Position numbers and translations under genes: made by a program | The notes under the pieces: model-generated | The model's input: the letters and a program-made list of their open reading frames with translations, nothing else | Told to the model about the DNA's origin: nothing | Databases searched by the model: none | DNA from: Mesaphorura yosii | Lineage: Eukaryota > Arthropoda > Collembola > Poduromorpha > Tullbergiidae | DNA: 23,092 nt | NCBI GenBank assembly: GCA_009869945.1 | Contig: WIXG01000751.1 | Location: 1 to 23,092 of the forward strand | Reading direction: 5' to 3' | In this document: positions 1 through 8,930 of the stretch, piece after piece | Numbering within the stretch: position 1 is the first letter of the stretch | How the letters are laid out: the number at the start of each line of letters is the position of its first letter

Positions 1-2
1 AA

Positions 3-71
3 CGCGACGAGCGCCACGAAGTACAGTCCGGTTACAAGAAGGCCATGCGTAAGGAGCAGGATGACGGTTGA
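3..71 (+). CDS. Possible 3' end of an unidentified gene (partial)
   Basis: The window opens in a frame that stays open for 22 codons and ends in TGA at 69-71. The peptide is strongly charged (RDERHEV... then KKAMRKEQDDG) and uses coding-like codons such as GCC, CAG and AAG. It would be the last part of a plus-strand gene that begins before the window. No AATAAA follows closely; a CATAAA variant lies near 191. The family is not recognised, and a stretch this short can be open by chance, so confidence is low. Confidence 0.3.
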   Translation, partial: RDERHEVQSGYKKAMRKEQDDG

Positions 72-264
72 CGTTGACTGTGACGCACTTACTAGTCGAA
101 CACCGACGACGATGCAAAGGTCGCAGGCGAGGCTCAGGAGAAATTAGAGAGCTGGTACAATAATACTGCAGTACGTCGTGTTGAAGGCGGTGCATAAAAT
201 CGACAACACTCTGTAGATCAAAATGCGTGGATGTCGCTGGAATTCCATAATTTTTAATCGATAA

Positions 265-465
265 TTAAGAGCAAGTGAAAAGCGCAAGAGCGCCAGGAGT
301 TTGTCGCTGAATGCTGAGTTCCACAGTTTTTCCGTAGCTGGCCATTCTGGACAAAGACTCTCTCAAGAGGAGGCTCCGTGACTCGATGCGCACCAATTCA
401 ATTTCTGCGATATGTTTCATCAGTGTGTCGTCTCTCCGCCGATGGTACTGCGGCGAATGCAGCAT
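265..465 (-). CDS. Small uncertain ORF divergent from COX15
   Basis: A 66-codon ATG ORF on the minus strand starts 87 bp from the COX15 start and points away from it. Residues 13-48 look helical and charged (DDTLMKHIAEIELVRIES), the kind of composition real small mitochondrial or cytosolic proteins have. The last ~15 residues look random, so the true reading frame may splice out of this ORF. No domain is recognised. A short gene sharing a bidirectional promoter with COX15 is possible, and a chance ORF is equally plausible. Confidence 0.22.
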   Translation of the reverse strand: MLHSPQYHRRRDDTLMKHIAEIELVRIESRSLLLRESLSRMASYGKTVELSIQRQTPGALALFTCS

Positions 466-552
466 TAATCGTTAATTTTCTTAATTATTAGTAGAATTAT
501 TGACGTTGTTAGTCAGTCTGTGAGTGTGCATTGCATTGGAATTGGAACTAGA

Positions 553-2115
553 ATGTATTCATTACGAGTTACTTTGGGTCTTTTGTGCACAAATTCAGTT
601 TGCTCCTTAAGAATTACAACGATAGCGAAACCTAGATGGAGATTCAAGAGCACCAACATTTCGCAGGAGAGCGTAGCAATTAAACCAGCCACAACCGCCA
701 AGACTGCGAAGGTATGGGTTCCACCATCCCCAAACTGCAACAAATACGTGGGGCGCTGGCTATTAGGCTGTTCCGGAATGGTAATCGGAGCAGTAGTTTT
801 AGGTAAGCTAGGCTAGAATTAATCGAATTACGAGTACCTTTGGCCAGCTGTTTTGACCGATCGCGACCTACTTTAATTTGCATTACAGGAGGAGTGACTC
901 GACTGACTGAATCTGGCCTATCAATGGTTACCTGGAAGCTTTTTGGAGAACGGCCTCCGATGACCGAAGCTGACTGGGTTGCAGAGTTCCAAAACTACCA
1001 ACAGTATCCCGAGTTTAAAATGTGAGTCAATTAATTCCCAGTGCACTGAACCATGAAACCACAATCTAATCCGGCATTTGTGTTCCTAAAACTTTCATTT
1101 TTCCGCTTAGAAAAAACAAAGACATCACCCTGACTGAGTTCAAGTGGATTTGGTGGATGGAGTACGGGCACCGGAGCTGGGGGCGACTGATTGGAGCCGC
1201 ATTTTATATCCCTGCTGCCGTATTTTGGGTCAAGAACTGGCTTTCGCCTGCGATGAAGATCAGAACGGGGATTATGGGAGGGTTGCTCGCTTTCCAGGTA
1301 ACCCGTCTAAGAAATTAATTGTTAACGCCGAGAAAATACGGAAGTTTTCTGTGTACTGCGTTTAGGGTCTCCTTGGATGGTACATGGTCAAATCTGGGCT
1401 TGAGGACCGATTCCACGGCGAGAGCGAAATCCCCCGAGTGTCGCAATACCGTCTGGCAGCCCATCTCGGCTCGGCATTCGTGCTTTACTCTGTCATGTTC
1501 TGGAATACCCTCGAACTGCTCGCCCCTCCACCCACAATTCAGCGAACGGTGCAAGTCCTCCGCTTCCGGCGCCTCGCGCACAGCTGCAAAGGGCTTGTCT
1601 TCCTCACTGCGATTTCAGGCGCCTTCGTAGCAGGGCTGGACGCAGGGCTTGTGTATAATTCCTTCCCGAAAATGGGCGATCGCTGGATCCCGGAGGAGAT
1701 CCTCGCCTTTTCACCGGTGCGAGTCAATTTCACAGAGAATCCGACAACCGTCCAGTTCGATCATCGGATTTTGGTAAGGCGAACCCAAATTAATTACGAA
1801 TTCCTGCAAAAGCGATTGGCGAACGACATCGATTAATTTTGGTCGGTTTCATGTTCGTGTTTTCAGGGCACGACGACGTTCACAGCCATCATGGCTTTGT
1901 GGCTGCTCAGCCGCCGAACTCCTGCGTTGAGTCCACGTGCAAGGCTCGCCGCGAGTGCACTCGCGATCGCAGCCATCGTGCAGGTGGCTCTCGGGATCTC
2001 GACCCTCGTGCATTACGTACCAACTCATCTCGCCGCCAGCCACCAATCTGGGTCACTCGCTTTGCTCTCGACCGCTCTGTGGTTGACCCATGAATTGAAA
2101 AGAATACCGAAATAA
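553..2115 (+). CDS. COX15: COX15, heme A synthase (five exons)
   Basis: Heme A synthase of the mitochondrial inner membrane converts heme O to heme A for cytochrome c oxidase. Exons: 553-802, 889-1021, 1111-1297, 1366-1773, 1867-2115. All four introns (68-93 bp) have GT/AG ends and the joined frame gives 408 residues, close to the usual ~410 of animal COX15. The N-terminus is basic and serine-rich like a mitochondrial presequence. Family motifs read in order: [15 protein letters not shown], the heme-ligand helix EYGHRSWGR (His148), RLAAHLGSA (His223), [28 protein letters not shown] (His323) and [11 protein letters not shown] (His385), so all four conserved histidines are present. ATG 553 is the first in-frame ATG. 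Two AATAAA signals follow the stop. It converges on the SDR gene. Confidence 0.97.
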
Positions 2116-2136
2116 GAACAAAAACAGGAAAGAATG

Positions 2137-2181
2137 AATAAAAGGAATAAAATCCAATGAAGTCAATTAAAATCGTTTATT
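2137..2181. terminator. Facing poly(A) signals between COX15 and the SDR gene
   Basis: AATAAA occurs twice on the plus strand at 2137-2142 and 2146-2151, 22-31 nt behind the COX15 stop. On the minus strand AATAAA reads from 2181 to 2176, about 80 nt behind the SDR stop. Cleavage normally falls 10-30 nt past the signal, so the two 3' ends would meet or overlap by a few bases in this 45 bp stretch. Confidence 0.75.
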
Positions 2182-2258
2182 AGTTAATTTAAGCTGTTTT
2201 GCTGTTTGCACATATCAAAAAGGGCTGCTCGCGCATGCGCATCCACTCATTCATGGAC

Positions 2259-3360
2259 TCATTTAGGCTTTATGACTAATTTGTTCCCAACGAGTTTCTC
2301 GCTCATGTTCCAGAGCCGTTCGGCCGATTCCGCGTCAACGGCGCGCTCCATCGCGCCTTCCCAGAGCCCCTTGCAGCGATACATGAGCCCCGACTCGTGC
2401 CCGCAGAGCCGTGACATGGCGCAGTACATCACGGCCTCGGCACCCTCCGCCGGCGACAGCGAGAACAGCATCTGGCTCACGCCGATGATCACCCGAGCCA
2501 AAACCCCTGGCGCATTCCGATTCAAATCCGTCTTGACCATCCCCGGGCAGACCGCGTACACAGTCACGTTGATGCCCGTATCCGGCCCGCCAGCTGCTCG
2601 CAGCTTCTTCGTGAGCGAGTGCGCGTTGTACATCGTTGCCAGTTTCGAGTTGGAGTACGGCCCAAAATTGTAGAATCCGAAAGGGCCACGTTTCTCCGAC
2701 ATCAGGTCGTTGAGATCCAGCGAAGCGAACTGATAAGCCAACGATGACGTGAAGACTATGCGAGACGGCTCCACGCGGCCCGCAGCGATGACGAGGTCCA
2801 GAAGCAGATTCGTCAGGAGAAAAGGGCCCAAGTAGTTGGTGCCCATGTGCACCTCGAACCCATCCTTTGTCTTCCTGAGCGGGGCGGCCGGATCGAAAAC
2901 CCCCGCGTTGTTGATCAGAATGCTAATTCCAGTCGACTTGGCGAGATTCCGAATCTCTGCGGCGCACACGCGGACGGAATCTAAATCGGCGAGGTCCAGA
3001 TGGACCAAAATCTGTGTTCGCGGGAAATTCAAATTTAAATCTTCCCGCATTGGCCTTAAAACAAGGGAAACTTACCAATTCCATTTCATGCGCCTTGCCC
3101 CGAATCGAATCCGCTACGGTGCGAGCTTTTTTCATGTCCCGGCACGCCATGATGACTCGCGCCCCACGGCGGGCGAAATTGAACGCCAGCTCGGCGCCGA
3201 GCCCCGCATTGGCGCCTGTGATGACGACAGTGTTGCGAACGATTGCAATTTCTTGGATAACCTCGCACGTGGGCGACGTGGGCTTCAGGGATTTGGCCCG
3301 CTCGGCCAAAAAGTAGTCGACGATGACACCCATCAGTGATTTCGGCGGGATTTTTGACAT
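2259..3360 (-). CDS. Short-chain dehydrogenase, retinol dehydrogenase 11-14-like
   Basis: An NAD(P)-dependent classical SDR, closest in layout to the RDH11-14 / WWOX-like group that oxidises or reduces retinoids and related lipids at membranes. Exons 3360-3076 and 3011-2259, phase-0 intron of 64 bp, 345 residues. Visible motifs: cofactor loop TGANAGLG (48-55), an Arg-rich RRGARVIMACRD strand that would favour NADP, INNAG (128-132), the catalytic serine region FTSSLAYQF (near 185) and the active-site YSNSK (Tyr214, Lys218), then CPGMVKTDL. All catalytic residues are present. The N-terminal ~40 residues are weakly hydrophobic and may attach to membrane. The exact substrate cannot be told from sequence. 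The intron carries the repeated motif listed at 3020. Confidence 0.93.
3020..3048. repeat. Intronic motif copy 1 with fold-back
   Basis: Inside the SDR intron. Positions 3020-3041 are identical over 22 bp to 4231-4252 in the next gene's intron. GCGGGAA at the left end pairs with TTCCCGC at 3042-3048, making a short hairpin with an AT-rich centre. Read in the sense of the gene, TTTGAATTTCCCGC ends 8 nt before the exon, in the place of the pyrimidine tract. Confidence 0.8.
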
Positions 3361-3775
3361 TTTGCTTTTGCTTATTGCTTGGCTGCTTATTCGAGCAAAT
3401 CTGAATTGTTATGACTCGAATTCTTCGCCGTTGCTCTCTTTCTTGCTGGCGAAAGAAGAATGAGCTCAGTTTTTGATTGCACAAGGGCTGAATTCGCTCG
3501 AAGCGGAGGGGCAAAAGTTTCTAGAAGGTTGGCAGTAACCTTTTGAGGCGAAGCGAGTACATTTGCACGTGCAGTCGTCGGGCTCTATTGAATTAAACAA
3601 GGCAACACGTGCGCGTGTGCGGCGGTGGCAGAGTTTTGGATCTCGAATTAGGCCGTGACTGGCTTGATTACAGACTTTCCGACTCAAAAATTATCAGCCT
3701 TACTTTGAAAATGAATGAAAGCAGCAAATGAAATCCTGCTCGCGCGAAAAATTATGATGTACAAGGAACTTTTGA
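3361..3775. other. Intergenic: SDR upstream region
   Basis: About 415 bp between the SDR start and the end of the JHBP-like gene, both minus strand. It should hold the SDR promoter and 5' leader, an A-rich stretch just upstream of the ATG. Short ORFs here lack codon bias and recognisable motifs. No repeat or RNA gene was seen. Confidence 0.5.
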
Positions 3776-3781
3776 TTTATT
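3776..3781 (-). terminator. Poly(A) signal overlapping the JHBP-like stop codon
   Basis: Read on the minus strand, the last codons GAA TAA run straight into ATC, so AATAAA covers the stop codon. No other AATAAA is seen in the ~100 nt downstream. If used, the 3' UTR is only about 10-30 nt long. Confidence 0.5.
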
Positions 3782-4777
3782 CAAGGATATCCGCGATAAA
3801 GTCCAGGTTCGCGATGACCGCATTGACCATCCTCGTCATAATTTCACCGACCTCCTTCGCCACGTTGGGTTTGATGTCCTGGAAGAGCTCCTGCCCGTTC
3901 TCGTTGAGTACATTGTTGACGATGGGCCCAAGCACCTGGTTTCCGTTGAACAGGTTGAGCAGCGCCACCTTGACTTTCTTGATGTCAATGTCAATTTTAA
4001 TGTTATCGACGACGGCGATCCGTTTTCCGGCGTCGTCGTTCGGGCGCACGGCGGTCTTCAGGAAACACGTGCCGTGGATGTCGACGTCACCGATGTCGAA
4101 CCAGTACGGCCCCGTCCCGCCGATGCTGAAGAAAAGAATGTTGCCGCCAAGCGTGTACGTGCCTTCGATGAGGATCCGTGGCACCTTCATCGCGAAGTGC
4201 AGCTCGCGCTGCTTCGAATTGACACTGAGGGCGGGAAATTCAAATTTAAATCAAGAATTTAAAAAATCCTGGGAGCCTGGTTTGACTCTTGGCTTGACAT
4301 ACGTGAAAGTCGCATCTGTAAAATTGCTGAGATGGCGCACGGTGAGATTTGTAAAGACCGCTTTGATCACGATAGCCCCAAAGCCTTGCTCAAAATTGGA
4401 TTGGTCGATGTGGAGCGGGTCCAGCGGCGGAAGATCGATTTCAGGCACGCCCTCCGCGAGCCGCGGCTTCAGGTCCATGAGAATAAGCTTCATGCAGTGA
4501 TTCAGCATTTCGTCGGAGCCTTTCGGGCATTTCCGGATGGGGCCGACGAATTCCGAGTACGGATCTGCGAAGACACGTAAGCGCGGAATTAAAATTCGAT
4601 CTAAAACGTGCCTCGTACGCCTTGCAAGAGGGCTCTAAAAATGTAATCAGACAAGTACTTACCTTTTGTAGTGGTTTCGGTCCCATTTTCTTTCTTATCT
4701 TGCGCTGTCACGTCAGTGATTAAAACGCAGCAGATTAGGATTATGAGGAACAAGACGACGTCGATCTTCGTCTTCAT
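3777..4777 (-). CDS. Secreted JHBP/takeout-like lipid-binding protein
   Basis: Member of the haemolymph juvenile hormone binding / takeout family, which folds as a long tube and carries a hydrophobic ligand outside the cell. Exons 4777-4663, 4564-4303, 4224-3777 (introns 98 and 78 bp), 274 residues. ATG 4777 is chosen because a clear signal peptide starts there (VVLFLIILICCVLITDVTA). The family pattern follows: a first Cys in IRKCPKG, second Cys in LNHCMKL, then LKPRLAEGVPEIDLPPLDPLHI, typical of the N-terminal half; the FNGNQVLGPIVNNVLNENGQEL segment typical of the C-terminal half; and a final helix after it. It lies between the SDR and ML genes on the same strand. The ligand is unknown; juvenile hormone binding should not be assumed from the family name. 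Confidence 0.9.
4231..4252. repeat. Intronic motif copy 2
   Basis: In the second intron of the JHBP-like gene; identical over 22 bp to 3020-3041. In gene sense TTTGAATTTCCCGC ends 6 nt before the acceptor exon, again where the pyrimidine tract should be. Confidence 0.85.
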
Positions 4778-5254
4778 CTTAACCGGCGACTCGAAGACAG
4801 ATGAGCTGAGATCTGATCGGTGTCTGTGGTCAAAGATGACTGGCGACTCGAGATCATCGGCAACAAGGTCAGTGTTAAGCAAGCATTGCTGAGTGCTGAG
4901 TGCTGAGTGATAGTAGTTAAATATTTAAGTAATTTAAGGTCAATTAATGCATTACGATGCACTGGCTCACTGCTTACAGGTTGCATCACAAAAGAATTGC
5001 ACCCTGCCAATGCAGATGAAAGTAATCAAGTGATTGTTGTTATTGTTGAGGAGCTGTCTGTTGGTGCTGCTGATTATGTAATTTGGTAAGTTAATCGACA
5101 TCGACAACGACAGCATTGGTCATGTTTTGACCTCAATTGGGGCTCAAAGAAGGAATTCAAGTGCACACAAACCTGTTTAGTTTAGTGCTTATTTTGCCTA
5201 CCACTTAATTAATGTACACTTTGCTTAATCAACCCTTTCAAATGTTAACGACAG
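4778..5254. other. Intergenic: JHBP-like upstream region
   Basis: No gene recognised. It holds the presumed promoter of the minus-strand JHBP-like gene. A 7-bp unit GCTGAGT is repeated three times in tandem at 4888-4908. The rest is AT-rich unique sequence. Confidence 0.5.
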
Positions 5255-5260
5255 TTTATT
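5255..5260 (-). terminator. Poly(A) signal of the ML/NPC2-like gene
   Basis: AATAAA on the minus strand, about 50 nt downstream of the stop codon at 5310. Confidence 0.7.
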
Positions 5261-5309
5261 TCCATTACGATTACGATTTGCAGCAGCCGCCCAATTGCAA
5301 GTTAGGATT

Positions 5310-5902
5310 TTAGGATGGGACGATGTCCGTTCCAATCTCGCCACAAACTTCAAGGAGCTCACCAGCCTGGCCGCTGATGTACAGTTTGAAGCTCGTGAGG
5401 CCTTGAATGAAGCCAAGCGCCTGGAGCGGGTACGTCAGTGTGTACGCTCCGCCCGCCTCGACGGCGCTGTCGGCGATCGCGCCCTCGACGACGTTGTAAG
5501 CCTCGCTGTGCCAGTGAAACATCACCTTCAGGTGGAGGCCGGAGTGCGACTGCAGCGGCCTGAAGTCAAATTCAATGTTATACGTGCGCCCGGTGACCAG
5601 ATCGCAAGGCGCCTGCGTGCAGTCGGTGACCCGGACTTGAAGCAGGGAGCCTTGACCACCTGTGTGAAGGCGAAGGCGGGAAATTTGAACAGTTTTGCCA
5701 ACTGCCAGAAAGCCGAATCCTTATTCTTACCGCATGGCACGATTCCTTCGACGATTCCGAATGAATTTACACCCCGAATGATTGCTGGCGGCGCCACGGC
5801 GGGGGTGACAACGGCTCCTGAAACGCGACGAGCTGCTCCGTTGGCGGTGACGGCAGCCAATGCGAAGGCGCAGAGAACCAGGCTAAAGGTAGTGTATTTC
5901 AT
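5310..5902 (-). CDS. Secreted ML-domain (NPC2-like) lipid-binding protein
   Basis: ML-domain proteins of the NPC2 / MD-2 / mite group-2 allergen family bind sterols, other lipids or small odorant-like molecules in a beta-sandwich. Exons 5902-5731 and 5659-5310 with a 71-bp phase-1 intron give 173 residues. The ATG at 5902 is chosen because it opens a signal peptide (TTFSLVLCAFALAAVTA); an in-frame ATG at 5983 would add 27 polar residues in front of it. The core shows the expected cysteines: VEGIVPCG, VRVTDCTQAPCDLVTGRTYNIEF, then a C-terminal Cys in LLEVCGEIGTDIVPS. The LVTGRTYNIEFDFRP stretch is the family's most recognisable strand pair. A long Ala/Val linker sits between signal peptide and domain. 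Arthropods carry several NPC2 genes; which one this is cannot be told. Confidence 0.9.
5675..5689. repeat. Intronic motif copy 3 (shorter)
   Basis: GGCGGGAAATTTGAA in the single intron of the ML gene. In gene sense it reads TTCAAATTTCCCGCC, about 15 nt before the acceptor. It shares the TTTCCCGC end with copies 1 and 2 but lacks the long AT palindrome. Confidence 0.65.
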
Positions 5903-6381
5903 CGTGGCGTACGGCGATTTGTCCTCCAGTAATTTGCGAACTGCGGATTCAAATCTGTAACTGGTTCGAAGAACGACTGGCAAACCTGCATGCTATCAGC
6001 GTATTTCATGTTAAATGTTATTGCTTATCATTGCATACGTGCCCATGCTTAGTATTTAGCTTTTTAGCCTCGGTTGTCAACGATGCTTGAATTGCTTGAA
6101 TGATGATTCGTGGATGGGCGAAGGCAGAGCCCCTCGGCTGCTGGCTTCTGAATGTTGGCTGGATGTGGATTTTGATTGATTGTGCAGTATTTGGATGTTT
6201 TGAAGTGCTGGCACGCAGCGCAGGCGTCTGGTGGCTGATTGACAATTGCAATTAATTAAATTACGTAAACAGAAACTACGTGAAGTGGAAGTGATGCACG
6301 AGAAAAAAAAAAGAAAACAACGAACAAATCACGCATGCTGAATTCCTAATAAACATGAGCCATGAATAAAATATGTGAGAT

Positions 6382-6460
6382 CGTCAACTCAAAGAGGCTT
6401 CAGTCTCGTAGTTGATGATACGAATCAACTACGAAACTGAACTCTCTTCGCGTCAACTCA
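6382..6460. repeat. 57-nt near-perfect hairpin flanked by 10-bp direct repeats
   Basis: Positions 6392-6416 pair with 6424-6448 around a 7-nt loop (6417-6423). Of 25 positions only two are mismatched (6405/6435 and 6398/6442) and one is G-T; the inner 11 bp (TCGTAGTTGAT) are perfect. The same 10-mer, CGTCAACTCA, stands at 6382-6391 and 6451-6460. The size and shape fit a microRNA precursor; the direct repeats fit a tiny fold-back transposon with a target-site duplication. Either strand could be transcribed. Confidence 0.75.
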
Positions 6461-7640
6461 TGCAATTAACGAGCACATTGACATTCAATCAAACTTACAA
6501 AATTTTCAGTTGTAAGAAGGCCAAAACGGAAGAATGGAAAGAGCAACTCACGCCGAAGAAATGAATTGCATTGCATTTTAAATTTCTCAATCTTTGATTG
6601 TCTTAAGACTTTGACTACGGAACGGGCGCCATTTGTATGTTTTTGTCTTTACGACTTTATGCCGAATCCCTTTGTAGATTAAATGTAGTATTCAAAGGAT
6701 ACAAAGCGCATTAGGCAATTAAATTGAGATCAGTTAAGGCACTCACTCAGAGGTTCCAAGTCTCACACTTGAAAAAAGGCAATTGTTTGTGAATTGTGCC
6801 ATCGTGCTTTTCACTGCAGTGATGCGTGGACGTCAATTCGTTGTAGTAAGAAAATTGGGACATGATGACAGACTTGCGCGAAGGAGAGTCGTTTGTGTTT
6901 GACGCGTTTCCTCCTCCGACGACGTTTGGCTATGAATTCTACTCTGGACCGCCACGCGAGTGTACTTGGACCTTCGAGGCAGTAGGCAGTAGCTGTTTTC
7001 TGGGGTTGGGAATATGAAAGTACGAACGACACGGAAGTACGGAAATGCACCGTGCTATCAAACTTTGACAAAGTGCAAAAAAGCTTGTCAAAATGTTCTA
7101 GCATAAAAGGCTCGGTACAGGTACCGACTTCGAAAAAGTAAACCAAGATTCTTGTACGCAAAAGTCTTGAGAGTCCAATAAACCAATTCCCTTTCGAGTC
7201 GCCTCAATCATGTAGAAGTAGATGCATTTCTCCCGAGGCGCGTTTCCTACGTAAATCCCTATCTTGTGACTAATACAACTATCTCCTGAGTACATCCTTA
7301 ATGCATGCTCAACAAATGGGAAATCCTCCAATCTACCGCTGAGGCCGTCTGATGGAGGAAATACTTCTCTTACTTCTCTTCAGCCATGATATATGTGATA
7401 TTCGCATCGGGTCCTGACCTGTGCTTGCTGCTTTCTGTCGTACTTTACCCTCTGGCAGTAGTTGGCGCTGGTAGGATGATGCTTGAACCAGGAGTAGAGG
7501 CTGTCCAGTCTTGTGTGGACTGAGGTCAGTGGCACAGGCACCAATTTCCTGTACAATGCACTTTTGTACGTGAGTACAAAAGGCCAGCACCTGTGAATAA
7601 TGCAGACTAAGCTTACACTGGTCACGGACCCGTCCATGTG

Positions 7641-7790
7641 CTCATTCCAAGCCAGTATGCTCTGCTGCTGTTGGTGCTGGTCATCTTGCCGCTCGTCGTC
7701 GTCCTCTGTCTCACTCTCATCTTCGTGAACAGTAACAGAAACGACCGGACGACGTGGGCGAGGTCATGGCGGCTGATTCCTTACGAGTGA
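7641..7790 (+). pseudogene. Hydrophobic 49-codon stretch, possible orphan exon
   Basis: After a CAG at 7653-7655 the plus strand encodes YALLLLVLVILPLVVV followed by a polar NSNRNDRTTW and WRLIPYE, then TGA. This looks like a membrane segment followed by a cytoplasmic juxtamembrane stretch. The opposite strand of the same DNA encodes an acidic, Gln-rich run, so the repetitive CTG/GTC composition alone may produce both. No neighbouring exon was found. Confidence 0.15.
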
Positions 7791-8124
7791 AGGTTGCATT
7801 TTTTCGAGACATACATGAACAATCCGTGAAAGTCAAAAAATTGAATGTGTCCCATTTGGGACCAGCGGCGGTAGCTATGATGCATTTATTTTCTTATTCT
7901 CGGCGCCCATGGCAACCAATTGCTCTCCACTGCCGCAACGCGACATAGATACCTTCTTCCAATGGAAAGCATCGGATAAAGTTAAAGTGTAAACAGCACC
8001 ACAACCTCTAAAACCGAAGTACTTGTCCGGTCGCAAAAGATTTTGAGTTTTGGTTGATTTATTAACGAATGAGAGCAATGGACCGCAACATTTTGTGTGA
8101 ATTAGAATTGGGGGCGGGGGCTGC

Positions 8125-8149
8125 CCGGTGATTTAAAATATTTCACCGG
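8125..8149. repeat. 25-bp near-palindrome
   Basis: CCGGTGA and TCACCGG are perfect inverted 7-mers around an 11-bp AT-only centre (8132-8142). It could be an operator-like site or a relic transposon end. No function can be assigned. Confidence 0.6.
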
Positions 8150-8174
8150 CGGGAAGACCATAGCTCCATTGGAA

Positions 8175-8202
8175 GACATGGATGGAAGCATCCATCCATG
8201 TC
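8175..8202. repeat. 11-bp perfect inverted repeat
   Basis: GACATGGATGG (8175-8185) is the exact reverse complement of CCATCCATGTC (8192-8202), with a 6-nt loop AAGCAT. It lies 26 bp after the palindrome at 8125-8149. Confidence 0.7.
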
Positions 8203-8249
8203 ATTCAAGTAGTACGTGCTTGTAACGTAGCCTCTCGTGCCCATTTCAA

Positions 8250-8420
8250 TCATCTTGTCCTAGGTTGCCTGATTTTGGTAGCACTTGGGCACATTTGGCG
8301 GGACGAGTCCCAGCAACATTGCAGCCCCAGTGCGTACCACTGCGCCTCCGTCATCCCACCAAACGCATCAGCGCACCCTAGTCGTGGACGAATGTTGGCG
8401 TTGCAGTTGGCAGGATTCGT
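8250..8420 (-). pseudogene. Trefoil (P-type)-like domain fragment
   Basis: A 56-codon open stretch between two in-frame stops on the minus strand reads NCNANIRPRLGC, then GGMTEAQW, then QCCWDSSRQMC. The spacing C-x9-C with Arg and the CCWDS block are hallmarks of trefoil domains of secreted mucosal or cuticle-associated proteins. It is imperfect: the third cysteine position holds Trp and the following loop is longer than usual. There is no AG acceptor at its 5' side, no start codon before Met23, and no adjoining exon, so it is probably a broken copy or a chance likeness. Confidence 0.3.
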
Positions 8421-8930
8421 TTAATTCGCAGCAAACAAGGTAAATCACCATATTTTTGTCAAAATGCATTAGAAACACTCCGCTACCACCGAGTAGTGGT
8501 ACTGATCACGTTGGCACCTCAATCCACCGGCATTTTCATATACCCGTGCCGCTGTACAGGAGTTCTGCAGAAGTGTTCAAGTGTACAGCATCGCACAACT
8601 CTTAAAACGCTTAAATCATACGCAAAGCCCATGGCGAGCGATGAGCCGAACATAGGGGCAACTCTCTCAGTTCTCAAGACACTTGGTCCATTTTAAATGG
8701 TGTAAAAAAATAAAAATTGATTCCTCACTCACAGTAAAAGATTCAACTTTTATTTTTGGACATTTTTTAATGAATTTTGTCCAAAATAGCTCGAGGGTTG
8801 AAGAACTGAAGCCTTTCCGCTTGTTCGCTCCTTAACTCATTTTCATTTCGGCGCCAGTCGGTTTCAGTCCTGCTGCACAAGTCAATAAAGTTTTGTTCAC
8901 AAATTTAACAAGGCGGAAGCGATAGTGACA

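Larger units (their letters stand above)
5903..8930. other. Three-kilobase region without a convincing intact gene
   Basis: Neither strand shows a multi-exon gene that can be followed. Items seen are listed separately: a hairpin with flanking direct repeats (6382-6460), two palindromes (8125-8149, 8175-8202), a trefoil-like fragment (8250-8420) and a hydrophobic 49-codon run (7641-7790, +). Two overlapping minus-strand ORFs at 6811-7161 and 7098-7331 have mixed coding-like composition but no recognised motif; they could be pieces of a decayed gene. A homopolymeric A run lies near 6304. The last ~200 bp should hold the promoter of the repeat-protein gene at 8931. Confidence 0.5.

Noticed and set aside
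2206..2673. Long plus-strand ORF of 155 codons
   Set aside because: It is the antisense shadow of the SDR exon, whose catalytic motifs on the minus strand are unmistakable.
3715..4500. Plus-strand ORF of 261 codons
   Set aside because: Antisense to the JHBP-like exons and runs straight through both splice sites of that gene; composition is Met/Ser-rich shadow sequence.
5900..5983. Upstream in-frame ATG for the ML gene
   Set aside because: It would place 27 polar residues ahead of a clear signal peptide; the ATG at 5902 fits a secreted protein.
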